Positions 35,944 through 44,454 of a stretch of 64,000 nucleotides of DNA are shown piece by piece. The translations under genes and the position numbers were made by a program. The stretch covers positions 124,001 through 188,000 of the forward strand of contig NZ_JAJNMU010000011.1 of assembly GCF_022458865.1 (NCBI RefSeq), written 5' to 3'. Position 1 is the first letter of the stretch; every line of letters begins with the position of its first letter. The notes under the pieces are model-generated. The model searched no databases and was not told where the DNA came from. It worked only from the letters and a program-made list of their open reading frames with translations. The DNA is from Paenibacillus periandrae. Its GTDB lineage: Bacteria; Bacillota; Bacilli; Paenibacillales; NBRC-103111.

Positions 35944-36261
35944 TTATAATGTGGTATCCATATTCCACAAAACTAGCGCTACGGTTAATATACCTAGTAA
36001 TCCTACACTCCAGGTTTGGCTGAAGCTTAATGTGAAATTTATTGAAAAAATGGCGAACCATAGTCCAGTAAGTAACGTTAACCAATTTTCTAAAATATTT
36101 AGCTTTGACTTCTTAAGAGCTAACAGGGAAGCACACAACTGCAGCATGCCTAAACAAAGAGAAGTCCAAACAATGACAGGGTGGATAGTTAGGCCAAGAA
36201 CCCATGGGGAGATCACAAACCAAAAGCCGAATAGGGCAGTTAATACATTTCTTGTTTTCAT
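35944..36261 (-). CDS. SPW-repeat membrane protein
   Basis: A 105-aa integral membrane protein with four hydrophobic segments. The first hairpin carries FWFVISPWVLG, the SPW motif of the family, and the second half has a degenerate copy (LWFAIFSINF). ATTGGAGGTG lies before the ATG on the minus strand. Members are of unknown function. Confidence 0.8.
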   Translation of the reverse strand: MKTRNVLTALFGFWFVISPWVLGLTIHPVIVWTSLCLGMLQLCASLLALKKSKLNILENWLTLLTGLWFAIFSINFTLSFSQTWSVGLLGILTVALVLWNMDTTL

Positions 36262-36490
36262 CGTACACCTCCAATAAATTTAATGCGACCATATTGGGGC
36301 ACATTATATTTATATGCAAGTGCTTACATCATTGATCATACCTGCTCAATTAATATTTTTGAAAAATATACCAACTTACGACCAAATGGAGTAAAACGCC
36401 TTAAATGAAGCCCAAACTTTATATTCATTTATTTCATACTATGATTATGTTTCATAACTTTATGATTTGGATGGAAAGGAGGTGCTGACA

Positions 36491-36586
36491 TTGGGTGAAA
36501 TTGCTGAACGCAGATTTACTTCCACTGGTGCTATTCTGGTCTTGTTTATACTTTTAGTTATTATTAGCACTACCTTTTTGTACTAA
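36491..36586 (+). CDS. YjcZ-like sporulation micro-protein (31 aa)
   Basis: A 32-codon gene with a TTG start placed eight bases after AGGAGG within AAAGGAGGTG. The peptide is a short polar N-terminus (MGEIAERRF) followed by one hydrophobic helix STGAILVLFILLVII. The FxSTGAILVLFILLVII pattern is typical of the YjcZ family of Bacillales sporulation proteins. No firm promoter was found. Too short for usual gene finding. Confidence 0.72.
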   Translation: MGEIAERRFTSTGAILVLFILLVIISTTFLY

Positions 36587-36629
36587 TCGATTCTTATTGA
36601 GAAGCAGCATGTGCAGTCTAAATGTTAAC

Positions 36630-36770
36630 AACAAAAATTTAGGACCCTTCGCAGGGTCCTAAACAATGGGAGAGGAGAAACCGGATGAAGAGCTTATGGG
36701 GAACGTAAGTCTTCTCCGCGGTTGTCTACGACATTTCGGATGCCGATAATCCAAGTATTCACAGCTAAAG
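36630..36770 (-). ncRNA. Candidate small RNA of about 140 nt
   Basis: Bounded by the minus-strand terminator at 36638-36663 and, upstream, by TTGCAC (36806-36801), 17 bases and TGTATA (36783-36778) on the minus strand. Inside lies a long bulged hairpin of 16 bp (36679-36723). No known RNA family was recognised; boundaries are inferred. Confidence 0.35.
36638..36663 (-). terminator. Minus-strand intrinsic terminator without a minus-strand gene
   Basis: A perfect 10-bp stem (36638-36647 with 36654-36663) and 6-nt loop. On the minus strand it is followed by TTTTTGTTGTT; on the plus strand there is no T run. No minus-strand protein gene precedes it, so it may end a small RNA. Confidence 0.65.
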
Positions 36771-36798
36771 AAACAAATATACATAAAGTAACAAAATT

Positions 36799-36828
36799 TT
36801 GTGCAAAAGTTTCCGTTTATGGTACGAT
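36799..36828 (+). promoter_or_regulatory. Sigma-A-type promoter of rsmD
   Basis: TTGTGC (36799-36804), an 18-nt spacer and TACGAT (36823-36828), about 30 bases before the rsmD start. Confidence 0.5.
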
Positions 36829-36859
36829 AGGATCACTATTGAGCAGAAGGTGGATTTAC

Positions 36860-37429
36860 ATGAGAGTAATTTCAGGCAGTGCAAAGGGCAGACAGTTGAA
36901 ATCTGTGCCCGGTACAGGGACGCGTCCAACGACCGATAAGGTTAAGGAGGCGATTTTTAGCATGATCGGTCCTTATTTTGAAGGGGGACAGGTACTCGAT
37001 TTATTCGCAGGAACGGGCGGTTTAAGCATTGAGGCGCTCAGCCGAGGCATGGAGCATGCAGTCCTCACGGATATAGATAAAAAAAGTATCGACATAATAA
37101 AACAAAATTTGCAAGCAACCGGCTTTATAGAGCAGGCAGCTATTTACTGTACCGACGCGCGTCGCGCGATGAAAGCTCTAGTGAAGCGTGAAGAAAGATT
37201 TGATCTTGTATTTTTGGATCCGCCCTATCGGATTAAGCTCGTACAAGAGCTGCTAGAACAACTGGATCAGCACAATTTGTTGAATCCACTAGCTACGATC
37301 GTTGTGGAACATGATATTGAGGATACATATCAGGATACAATTGGACGTTTACAATGGATTCGGCGCGCTGAATACGGTGATACGGCTATAACCATTTATA
37401 AAAATAATGACGCGGATGCAGCTGAGTAA
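36860..37429 (+). CDS. rsmD: 16S rRNA (guanine-966-N2)-methyltransferase RsmD
   Basis: Rossmann-fold SAM methyltransferase, 189 aa. It opens MRVISGSAKGR, has the SAM loop LDLFAGTGGLSIEAL and the catalytic FLDPPY. The ATG at 36860 has AAGGTGG upstream; the longer open frame from 36722 lacks family similarity. coaD follows 30 bases later, the widespread rsmD-coaD pair (ylbH in B. subtilis). Confidence 0.94.
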   Translation: MRVISGSAKGRQLKSVPGTGTRPTTDKVKEAIFSMIGPYFEGGQVLDLFAGTGGLSIEALSRGMEHAVLTDIDKKSIDIIKQNLQATGFIEQAAIYCTDARRAMKALVKREERFDLVFLDPPYRIKLVQELLEQLDQHNLLNPLATIVVEHDIEDTYQDTIGRLQWIRRAEYGDTAITIYKNNDADAAE

Positions 37430-37459
37430 TATTCTATTTCAGAAGGAGGTCAATACAGA

Positions 37460-37972
37460 ATGAGCATTGAACATTTTGGAGTCAAGATTGCGGTATACCC
37501 AGGCAGCTTTGATCCGGTGACGAACGGTCATTTGGATATTATTCGCCGTTCTGCCAAGGTTTTTGATAAATTAGTGGTTGCCGTATTGAACAATTCGAGT
37601 AAAAACCCGCTATTTACAGTAGAAGAGCGTGTAGAGATGCTGAGAGAGGTCACCAGTGATGTTCCCAATGTGGAGATCGACAGCTTTCGTGACCTTCTTG
37701 TTAATTATATGAAGCAAAAAAATGCACATCTGATTGTTCGCGGATTGCGTGCGGTTTCCGATTTTGAATACGAGCTCCAAATGGCATCAACGAATCAGAA
37801 GCTGGACGAAAACATTGAAACCTTTTTTATGACATCTACGCCCAAATATTCCTATCTGAGCTCTAGTATTGTAAAGGAAATCGCGCGTTTCCATGGCCCT
37901 GTCGTCGATTTGGTCCCAGATGTGGTTGATAAGGCTATGCGTGCCAAGTATGAAAAGGCAATGAGCAAATGA
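37460..37972 (+). CDS. coaD: Phosphopantetheine adenylyltransferase
   Basis: Penultimate step of CoA synthesis: 4-phosphopantetheine plus ATP gives dephospho-CoA. The 170-aa protein has the nucleotidyltransferase motif VYPGSFDPVTNGHLDI and the YLSSSIVKE segment. AAGGAGG lies 11 bases before the ATG. It ends one base from the stop of convergent ylbJ, with no terminator between. Confidence 0.96.
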   Translation: MSIEHFGVKIAVYPGSFDPVTNGHLDIIRRSAKVFDKLVVAVLNNSSKNPLFTVEERVEMLREVTSDVPNVEIDSFRDLLVNYMKQKNAHLIVRGLRAVSDFEYELQMASTNQKLDENIETFFMTSTPKYSYLSSSIVKEIARFHGPVVDLVPDVVDKAMRAKYEKAMSK

Positions 37973-37973
37973 C

Positions 37974-39305
37974 TTACCGCTTGTTGTTCGTTGCGCTTCG
38001 TCCCATGGATTGTACAATAAATGCGATAATAACAGACAGCAGCAGCAATAACAGCAACACAATAGCGAGCCACATCATAATCGGACTCATAAGCATCCAA
38101 ACATCAAAAGCTTGACTGCCATGAATCAAACGAACGTCAGTCTGACCGGATTGAACCGCTTGGGTAAGCATTGGATGCGATAAAAATACAGGGGATGCAA
38201 TTCCTGACAGCCATTGATTTAGCGGGTTCCAGAGCGCAGCTGTCAAAATAAAAGAGATAGCGGCATGCAGCAATCGCGAGCGCAGAAATACCGGATAACG
38301 GATATCTGTCGACAGGGTAAAGCTTTTTACCTGCGCGTGTGCGGATAATCCTCCCCATCCAAGTAATGCACTCAGTATAGCGTACTGCCAGTTGCCAGCA
38401 AGCAAGTTGTTCTGGCCCATAGCGAATGCGCCTAAATGGATTTCGAGTACACCAGACAACAAGGCGTTTATTAGCAAGGTTGCCTCATGTAAAGGAAGCC
38501 AGTCTCTTTTTGCAAGAACTGTTGCCACATATTCGGTTATTGAGCTGATGGAAATTACCTGTGCAAGCACGGAGAAGATGATCATAACTCCGCCGATGAC
38601 CATTAATTGCTGGATAGCGTGAGTTACTGAATCACCAAGCAGCTTACCGAAAGTTCGTCCGTCGTCGGCATGGGCGGTTCTTAATGCGGTTATACTCTTA
38701 CTTACAATGCTGTTTGTCGAATGGACAGAGCGGCTAGAGAGACGGTTCGCTGCAACCACAGGCTCCTCATCAGCCGCGCTTGCTCGCTTCAATCGCTCTA
38801 GAAGTCCCATAACCAGTACAGCCCCGTAATGAAGCAGAGCCAGCGCCATGCCTAGTTTGGCATTGTTCATAAAACCGACCCCAATCACGGTGACAAGCAT
38901 CATGGGGCTTGCTACGTGACTTAAGGAAAGCAGTCGCTCAGCCTCACCTCTCGTTACCAGCTTATTGCGCCTTAACTCCCCTATAGCGATCGCTGCAGAG
39001 GGGGCGCCTGCTGTGAGTCCTATAGAAAGGGGCCAGCCACCTGCGCCTGGAAGGCGAAACAGGTAACGAAGCAGCGGCTCAAGCAAGGTGCCGAGTGCAT
39101 GTAGAAAGCCCAGCCCACGGAGGATTTCCGTTATAATTAGAAAAGGCAGCAAAGCTGGAAATACCAGCTTCCACCAGATGGATAAGCCCTGCAAGGAAGC
39201 TTGAAATATGCGGTCAGGAAACACAATCATACAAAAAACCAACAGCATTGCCAGACATCCCAGCAAAAGAGTTGTCAAGCGTTTCGCGGTAAACATCGGC
39301 CTCAC
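37974..39305 (-). CDS. ylbJ: Sporulation integral membrane protein YlbJ
   Basis: A 443-aa polytopic membrane protein of the nucleoside-recognition (Gate) family, needed for spore cortex formation in B. subtilis. The first Gate half (LSIWWKLVFPALLPFLIITEI...GAPSAAIAIGEL) and second half (GVMIIFSVLAQVI...LLGWGGLSAHAQV) are visible. A polar linker of about 50 residues (from about 170 to 220) separates them. GGAGTGAGG precedes the ATG at 39305. It converges on coaD. Confidence 0.9.
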   Translation of the reverse strand: MRPMFTAKRLTTLLLGCLAMLLVFCMIVFPDRIFQASLQGLSIWWKLVFPALLPFLIITEILRGLGFLHALGTLLEPLLRYLFRLPGAGGWPLSIGLTAGAPSAAIAIGELRRNKLVTRGEAERLLSLSHVASPMMLVTVIGVGFMNNAKLGMALALLHYGAVLVMGLLERLKRASAADEEPVVAANRLSSRSVHSTNSIVSKSITALRTAHADDGRTFGKLLGDSVTHAIQQLMVIGGVMIIFSVLAQVISISSITEYVATVLAKRDWLPLHEATLLINALLSGVLEIHLGAFAMGQNNLLAGNWQYAILSALLGWGGLSAHAQVKSFTLSTDIRYPVFLRSRLLHAAISFILTAALWNPLNQWLSGIASPVFLSHPMLTQAVQSGQTDVRLIHGSQAFDVWMLMSPIMMWLAIVLLLLLLLSVIIAFIVQSMGRSATNNKR

Positions 39306-39430
39306 TCCGGAACACAGGATGGTACATGTTTACGCGTTTTCCGTATGGTTTAGACCAAGCAGGTCAAACCTGATGAGATGCCGGGAAGTGACGATTCGAA
39401 CAAGCATACTCGGCCCAGGGGGAATCCATT

Positions 39431-40552
39431 ATGCAAGACATGAGACCAAGTAAACGTATTTCTAGAATAGTTGTTTCAGTATTTATTGCCATTGTCATTG
39501 TATATGTTGTGTACTTGATGCCGCTGCCGATGTTTATTTTCTCGGCTGGAACTGCCGAGGTCATTCATCCCATGGTTCAAGCCAAAGAGGCGGGCGAGCC
39601 GGATAAGGGAGTGTTTATGCTTACAACCGTACGCGTTTCGGATGCGACTATTTTCAGTTATTTGATGACGTTTGTTCGGCCTTATGATGAGCTGCGTATG
39701 AAGAAGGAGCTGCTGCGCAAGGATGAGACTGAACAGGAGTACTCACAGCGGCAGGAGGTCAACATGCTGTCCTCGCAGTCCAGTGCTCTTCAAGCTGCCT
39801 ATCACAAGCTCGGTATTCCTTATAAAATTATGAACGATGGTGTAGTTGTCGTGCAGGTTTTCAAAAATTATCCGGCTAACGAGGTGCTTCAAGCTGGAGA
39901 TTTCATTGTGAAGGTGGACGATACGCCCATTGAACAAAGCCAGGAGCTGCAGAAGCTGCTGCAAAGCAAAAAGGCCGGTGACACTGTTGCGGTTTCTTAC
40001 AAAAGGAAACAAGTAACGAGAGTAGCCCAGATCAAGCTCGCGGCACTTCCGGCCGACGAGGGAGCGTCTGCGACTAAACCAGAGGAACGACGTCCGGGCC
40101 TAGGAATTGTCCCGGCCACAGTGCAAACCATAAAAACAGATGATGAATCCAAGCAGGTCACCATTAAAGCTGGGGAAATCGGCGGGCCTTCAGCAGGATT
40201 TATGTTCTCAATGGAAATAATTAATCGCCTGCTGCCGGAGGATATCACGAAGGGGTATACGATTGCAGGTACAGGTACTATTAATGAAAAGGGTGCAGTG
40301 GGCGTAATCGGGGGTATTCAGCATAAAATCATTGCAGCCGATAAAGCTGGGGCGGACATCTTTTTTGCTCCCAAGGATGAAGTATCTGCAGCAACGGGAA
40401 ATATTCCAAATTATTCGGATGCGGTTAAGCGGGCTGAGGAAATTCATTCACGAATGAAAGTAATTCCTGTTGCTACGCTTGATGATGCGATGAATTATTT
40501 GAGTACATTGCCACCTAAAGCAGCAGCATCCCAGCCGGCCAAAGCCAGCTAG
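39431..40552 (+). CDS. ylbL: SepM/YlbL-family PDZ and Lon-type serine protease
   Basis: Membrane-anchored processing protease, 373 aa. One N-terminal helix (about 14-33), a PDZ domain (about 125-215, VVVQVFKNYPANEVLQAGD) and a C-terminal Lon-like domain. The catalytic dyad is the Ser of GGPSAGFMF and the Lys of GGIQHKIIAA. AGGGGGA precedes the ATG. Neighbouring ylb genes on both sides match B. subtilis. In streptococci SepM trims a peptide pheromone; here the substrate is unknown. Confidence 0.92.
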   Translation: MQDMRPSKRISRIVVSVFIAIVIVYVVYLMPLPMFIFSAGTAEVIHPMVQAKEAGEPDKGVFMLTTVRVSDATIFSYLMTFVRPYDELRMKKELLRKDETEQEYSQRQEVNMLSSQSSALQAAYHKLGIPYKIMNDGVVVVQVFKNYPANEVLQAGDFIVKVDDTPIEQSQELQKLLQSKKAGDTVAVSYKRKQVTRVAQIKLAALPADEGASATKPEERRPGLGIVPATVQTIKTDDESKQVTIKAGEIGGPSAGFMFSMEIINRLLPEDITKGYTIAGTGTINEKGAVGVIGGIQHKIIAADKAGADIFFAPKDEVSAATGNIPNYSDAVKRAEEIHSRMKVIPVATLDDAMNYLSTLPPKAAASQPAKAS

Positions 40553-40562
40553 GACCCTATAC

Positions 40563-41822
40563 TCACTTATCCGATTGACTTAATTGTACAGGCGGCTCAT
40601 AATAGTCGCGAAACAAATCATGTTCAGTTGCAGCATGATAACCAAGTGCGTATACGGAGGTAGCCTGTACGTCCATATGCAATAGCGGGTAGGCTTCTGA
40701 TGAAGCCGTATTCACATTCGTAATAATGGGCACCTTAGAGACATGCTTCATTTGTTTAAGCAAGTGCCTGCCAGCCGGGCTAAAGCCCAGCACGCGCAAA
40801 TAAGGTACACCTTGGCGAAGCACGGAGGGTGATAGCTGTGTTTTTGTCTGATTGAGCAGGATGCGCACCAGCATTCGCTGGAGCTTGGTACGCGTATAGC
40901 GTTTGGTTTTGAGCAGTCCGATGAGCTGCTCGACAATGCGTCCCGATTCTCCAGATAAGGAGAGCTGGGGCAGCACATGCTTTATACGATGCTCCAGCCC
41001 TTCGGTTACTTCATGGAGCTCTGCAAGCTGCGGGGCGTTGTTATGCAGGAGTTGGAGTAGAAGCGGCTTTGCATAGTGCTCCCATTCGATAGGCGCCCGG
41101 CCAACAGCTGTTTCGCGCTGCAGCACCTTCATAGTGCCAGAGGGCACGAAGGAAACAAGCTCTTCAAGCTTACCCTGTTCAAACAGTATCCGACGAAGGG
41201 CTGTCGCGCTTGCTATGGATTGATCTGTAATTTCAGTTTGATTGTAACCGGATTTTTGCCTGGTAATCGTCAATGGCTTGATGCCGCTGTTCAACCGTTG
41301 AAGCGCGATCAAATAATGCAGCCCGAGTGTGTTGTTGGGCTTGGCCAGCTCGGACGGGTCCACTTCAGGCAGATGACGGGCAATGGCTCTGCTGTAGGCG
41401 GCAGGGTAAGGAAGGCCTGTTTTTAATTCGTCCTGAAGTGCGCTTTGAAATGCTTCTGGTTCGTCACACATAGCATCGGCTACAGTCTGCAGCCAGTGGA
41501 TTTCACCGCTCTCACTGCCGAAGCAAAGACTATCGACGACTCCAGTTGCATGGAGTGCAGACACGGCTCCGTATGCGAACCATTCCGCAGGCTGCGTCGA
41601 ATAAGCTACCGGAAGCTCCAGGACGAGATCAACGCCCATTCGAAGTGCCATTTCGGCCCTTGCCCATTTGCCTACCATCGCAGGCTCGCCGCGCTGCAGA
41701 AATTGACCGCTCATGACAGCGATTGTCCCCTCGGCACCGGAGACTCTTTTGGATTCAAGAAAGTGATATTCGTGTCCGTTATGTAAGGGATTGTACTCGA
41801 CAATAAGACCTGTTGTTTTCAT
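40563..41822 (-). CDS. tmcAL: tRNA(Met) cytidine acetate ligase TmcAL (YlbM)
   Basis: Makes N4-acetylcytidine at C34 of elongator tRNA-Met using acetate and ATP, 419 aa. The nucleotidyltransferase motif VEYNPLHNGHEYH is at the N-terminus, and FGSESG and SAT(A)LRR-type segments follow. AAAGGAG precedes the ATG on the minus strand. It converges on ylbL with a 10-base gap. Confidence 0.92.
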   Translation of the reverse strand: MKTTGLIVEYNPLHNGHEYHFLESKRVSGAEGTIAVMSGQFLQRGEPAMVGKWARAEMALRMGVDLVLELPVAYSTQPAEWFAYGAVSALHATGVVDSLCFGSESGEIHWLQTVADAMCDEPEAFQSALQDELKTGLPYPAAYSRAIARHLPEVDPSELAKPNNTLGLHYLIALQRLNSGIKPLTITRQKSGYNQTEITDQSIASATALRRILFEQGKLEELVSFVPSGTMKVLQRETAVGRAPIEWEHYAKPLLLQLLHNNAPQLAELHEVTEGLEHRIKHVLPQLSLSGESGRIVEQLIGLLKTKRYTRTKLQRMLVRILLNQTKTQLSPSVLRQGVPYLRVLGFSPAGRHLLKQMKHVSKVPIITNVNTASSEAYPLLHMDVQATSVYALGYHAATEHDLFRDYYEPPVQLSQSDK

Positions 41823-41870
41823 GTCACCGACTCCTTTAGAATTATTTTACTATAACACGTCCTGAAAATG

Positions 41871-41900
41871 TTGACAAAATACAGGTATTATCGATATAAT
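41871..41900 (+). promoter_or_regulatory. Sigma-A promoter of the yceD-rpmF unit
   Basis: A consensus TTGACA (41871-41876), an 18-nt spacer and consensus TATAAT (41895-41900), 28 bases before the start of the YceD-family gene. Confidence 0.85.
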
Positions 41901-41927
41901 AATCTTTGTTTGTTTGGGGTGATTATT

Positions 41928-42437
41928 GTGTTCATTCGTTTAAAAGAGTTGGCGCAGAAAGCCGACGCGGTACATTTTGATGAAACAGTTGATCTGTCCG
42001 ATGCTTTGAAGGAAAGCAATGATATACTCGATGCGAGTCCGCTCCATGTTAGCCTCAAAGCGCTGCATCAAGATGAGGTTGCTGAAGTGACGGGACAATT
42101 GAGTATTGACGTGGAACAGCCTTGCTCCCGCTGCTTGAATCCGGTAAAGCAAAAGCTGGTAATTCCTTTTCATGAAACGTTCGCCCGAGCTGCAGATGAA
42201 TCGGAGTCTGATGACGAGGATGAGGAGACTCATTACGTTAAGGACGACAAGATAGAATTGCTGCCCTATTTGATCGAAAATGTAATGTTGGCTTTACCGT
42301 ATGTCCCTTTATGCGATGAAGAATGCCTTGGCTTGTGTCCTGTTTGTGGAGTGGATCGTAATGTACAGGCTTGCAACTGCAACCGGACTAGTATCGACCC
42401 CAGACTTGCCGGACTCGCTGATTTTTTCAAAGAATAA
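41928..42437 (+). CDS. ylbN: YceD/DUF177 family protein (YlbN)
   Basis: A 169-aa protein of the YceD family, which in many bacteria precedes rpmF and is linked to 23S rRNA supply. It has CSRC mid-protein and a C-terminal cysteine cluster CDEECLGLCPVCG ... CNC that may bind zinc. An acidic insert (ADESESDDEDEE) lies between. The GTG at 41928 follows GGGGTG and gives the usual N-terminus FIRLKEL; the frame extends upstream to 41868 across the promoter. Confidence 0.9.
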   Translation: MFIRLKELAQKADAVHFDETVDLSDALKESNDILDASPLHVSLKALHQDEVAEVTGQLSIDVEQPCSRCLNPVKQKLVIPFHETFARAADESESDDEDEETHYVKDDKIELLPYLIENVMLALPYVPLCDEECLGLCPVCGVDRNVQACNCNRTSIDPRLAGLADFFKE

Positions 42438-42485
42438 AGTGAATTGTAACAATTTAGGTTGATTTCGTTGAAGGAGGTGGGGAAT

Positions 42486-42659
42486 ATGGCAGTACCACAA
42501 AGAAGAACGTCCAAAACTCGTCGCGATAAGCGCCGTACTCACTTTAAATTAGTAGTACCAGGCATGGTTAAATGTGACAGTTGTGGTGAATTGAAATTGT
42601 CTCACCGCGTTTGCAAAGTTTGCGGTTCGTACAAGAGCAGAGAAGTTATCAAGCAATAG
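42486..42659 (+). CDS. rpmF: 50S ribosomal protein L32 (zinc form)
   Basis: A 57-aa ribosomal protein with MAVPQRRTSKTRRDKRR and a four-cysteine ribbon CDSC ... CKVC. AAGGAGGTGG precedes the ATG at 42486. The yceD-rpmF pair is near universal. Confidence 0.96.
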   Translation: MAVPQRRTSKTRRDKRRTHFKLVVPGMVKCDSCGELKLSHRVCKVCGSYKSREVIKQ

Positions 42660-42680
42660 TTCTCTAATCACAATGAAAAG

Positions 42681-42716
42681 ATAGTACTTCATCCTTTGGT
42701 GAAGTGCTATTTTTTT
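42681..42716 (+). terminator. Intrinsic terminator after rpmF
   Basis: An 11-bp stem with one G-U pair (42681-42691 with 42700-42710) is followed by a run of Ts. Confidence 0.88.
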
Positions 42717-42752
42717 GCTCTTCCCTTTTCGTAAACAATCCATTATACTATC

Positions 42753-42773
42753 TCTTATTACTTGGTCATAAGA
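42753..42773 (+). promoter_or_regulatory. FapR-box-like operator with upstream -10
   Basis: An imperfect palindrome, TCTTAT-N9-ATAAGA. Its central 17 bases (42755-42771) match 13 positions of the FapR consensus TTAGTACCTRGTACTAA as recalled. A TATACT (42744-42749) lies just upstream, so the box would overlap the transcription start of fapR. Confidence 0.55.
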
Positions 42774-42841
42774 TCTAATGAGTATGAATGGTGTACATAT
42801 CAAGCTAGAAATCGTGGAAATTCAGATCATAGATAAAGGCG

Positions 42842-43447
42842 GTGTTTGGTATCGAACGCCTTCCTAAACGTCAGCGTCAGCAGCAGTTGACCGGAGCAAT
42901 TGAGGACAATCCTTTTATTACGGACGAAGAGCTAATGCGAGTTTTTCAGGTCAGTATCCAAACCATTCGCTTGGATCGGTTGGAGCTTGGCATTCCGGAG
43001 CTGCGAGAGCGGATCAAGCTCATGGCGGAGCTTTCCTATGACCAGGTTCGGTCATTGCCGCTGCATGAGGTCATCGGTGATGTGATTGATTTGCAGCTCG
43101 ACAAAAGCGGCATATCGATGTTTGAAATTAAGGACGAGCATGTTTTTTCGAGAACGAAGATTGCCCGCGGGCATCATATTTTTTCTCAAGCCAATTCGTT
43201 GGCGGTTGCCTTGATTAATGATCAGATCGCATTGACGGCTGCAGCGGATATTCGATTTGTGCGGCCTGTTAAGCTGGAGGAGAAGTGCATAGCCAAAGCT
43301 TATGTGCGTTCAATCACCAAAGGTAAAGCCAAGGTTGAAGTGTTTACTTACGTTGGTGATGAGATTGTGTTTCAAGGTAACTTTATTATTTATCATTCAA
43401 CAAAGGATCGTTCAGAGGGAGGGGAGCCTGGTGCGGATAGCGATTGA
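42842..43447 (+). CDS. fapR: Fatty acid biosynthesis repressor FapR
   Basis: Malonyl-CoA-responsive repressor of fatty-acid and phospholipid genes, 201 aa. The N-terminal DeoR-like helix-turn-helix spans about 8-58 (ITDEELMRVFQVSIQTIRLDRL). A linker helix leads to a hot-dog effector domain with KIARGHHIFSQANSLAVALI and FVRPVKLEEKC. The GTG start is weakly supported by AAAGG close upstream. The gene overlaps plsX by 17 bases and a FapR-box-like site lies upstream, suggesting autoregulation. Confidence 0.93.
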   Translation: MFGIERLPKRQRQQQLTGAIEDNPFITDEELMRVFQVSIQTIRLDRLELGIPELRERIKLMAELSYDQVRSLPLHEVIGDVIDLQLDKSGISMFEIKDEHVFSRTKIARGHHIFSQANSLAVALINDQIALTAAADIRFVRPVKLEEKCIAKAYVRSITKGKAKVEVFTYVGDEIVFQGNFIIYHSTKDRSEGGEPGADSD

Positions 43448-44432
43448 TGCAATGGGTGGAGACCATGCCCCCGATGTAGTGGTGGCCGGGGCGCTGGAAG
43501 CGGTACGGGAATGGAAGGATACGACGGTCATTTTGATCGGAGACAAGGCCCGGATTGAACCGCTTGTTCGTCAGGCTGGCGATCAACCAAGCAATTTGGA
43601 AATTGTTCATGCCTCTGAAGTGATCGAAGCCGATGACGAGCCTGTCAAGGCTGTTCGACGGAAGAAAGACGCCTCCATGGTCATAGCAGGTCGAATGGTG
43701 CAGGAGCGCACGGCGGATGCTATGATCTCGGCAGGTAATACAGGAGCATTGATGACTACAGGTTTATTGATAGTAGGTCGAATTGAAGGGATTGATCGTC
43801 CGGCCCTGACCTTGACGATTCCTTCCATGGATGGCAAAGGCATGGTAGCTCTCGATATGGGAGCCAATATGGACGCATCTCCGGAGCAATTGGTTCAATA
43901 TGCAATTATGGGTAGTATATACAGAAAAAAAGTGCATGGTGTTGTAAGTCCGAGAGTAGGTTTATTGAATGTAGGTACGGAAGCACTCAAAGGTAATGAA
44001 CTGACAAAGGCTGCGTATCCATTGCTCAAGGAAGCGCCTATTCATTTTGTCGGGAATGTGGAATCGCGTGATTTGCTATCAGGTCCTTGTGATGTACTCG
44101 TATGTGATGGCTTTGCCGGCAACATTATGTTGAAATCACTTGAAGGTGCGGCGGCAACGATTTTTACAGCCTTGAGAACCGAGTTCACCCGAAATTTGCT
44201 GACCAAGCTGGCAGCAGCTGTTTTAAAGCCGGGATTAACGAAATTTAGGCGTCAGCTCGACTATACCGAGTATGGTGCTGCCCCGTTGCTTGGGATTAAT
44301 GGGATGGTATTGAAAAGTCATGGCTCATCGAATGCTACGGCGATCAAAAATGCGATTCGTCAGGCTCGTATTTCGATCCAGAGCGATGTGCTTGCAACTA
44401 TAAAATCGGAAATAAATAACGGAAATAAGTAA
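43431..44432 (+). CDS. plsX: Phosphate acyltransferase PlsX
   Basis: Converts acyl-ACP to acyl-phosphate, the substrate of PlsY and the point where FakAB products enter. The 333-aa protein opens RIAIDAMGGDHAP and has SAGNTGALM and CDGFAGN. The GTG at 43431 has AGGGAGGGGAG upstream and lies inside fapR. The order fapR-plsX-fab is standard in Bacillales. Confidence 0.95.
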   Translation: MRIAIDAMGGDHAPDVVVAGALEAVREWKDTTVILIGDKARIEPLVRQAGDQPSNLEIVHASEVIEADDEPVKAVRRKKDASMVIAGRMVQERTADAMISAGNTGALMTTGLLIVGRIEGIDRPALTLTIPSMDGKGMVALDMGANMDASPEQLVQYAIMGSIYRKKVHGVVSPRVGLLNVGTEALKGNELTKAAYPLLKEAPIHFVGNVESRDLLSGPCDVLVCDGFAGNIMLKSLEGAAATIFTALRTEFTRNLLTKLAAAVLKPGLTKFRRQLDYTEYGAAPLLGINGMVLKSHGSSNATAIKNAIRQARISIQSDVLATIKSEINNGNK

Positions 44433-44454
44433 ACGGAAGAGAGTTGTTACTATT

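Noticed and set aside
36685..36708. A 7-codon open frame (MKSLWGT) with AGAGGAG upstream
   Set aside because: The start codon lies in a long hairpin and there is no downstream attenuator logic; too short to support as a leader peptide, though the ribosome-binding site is good.
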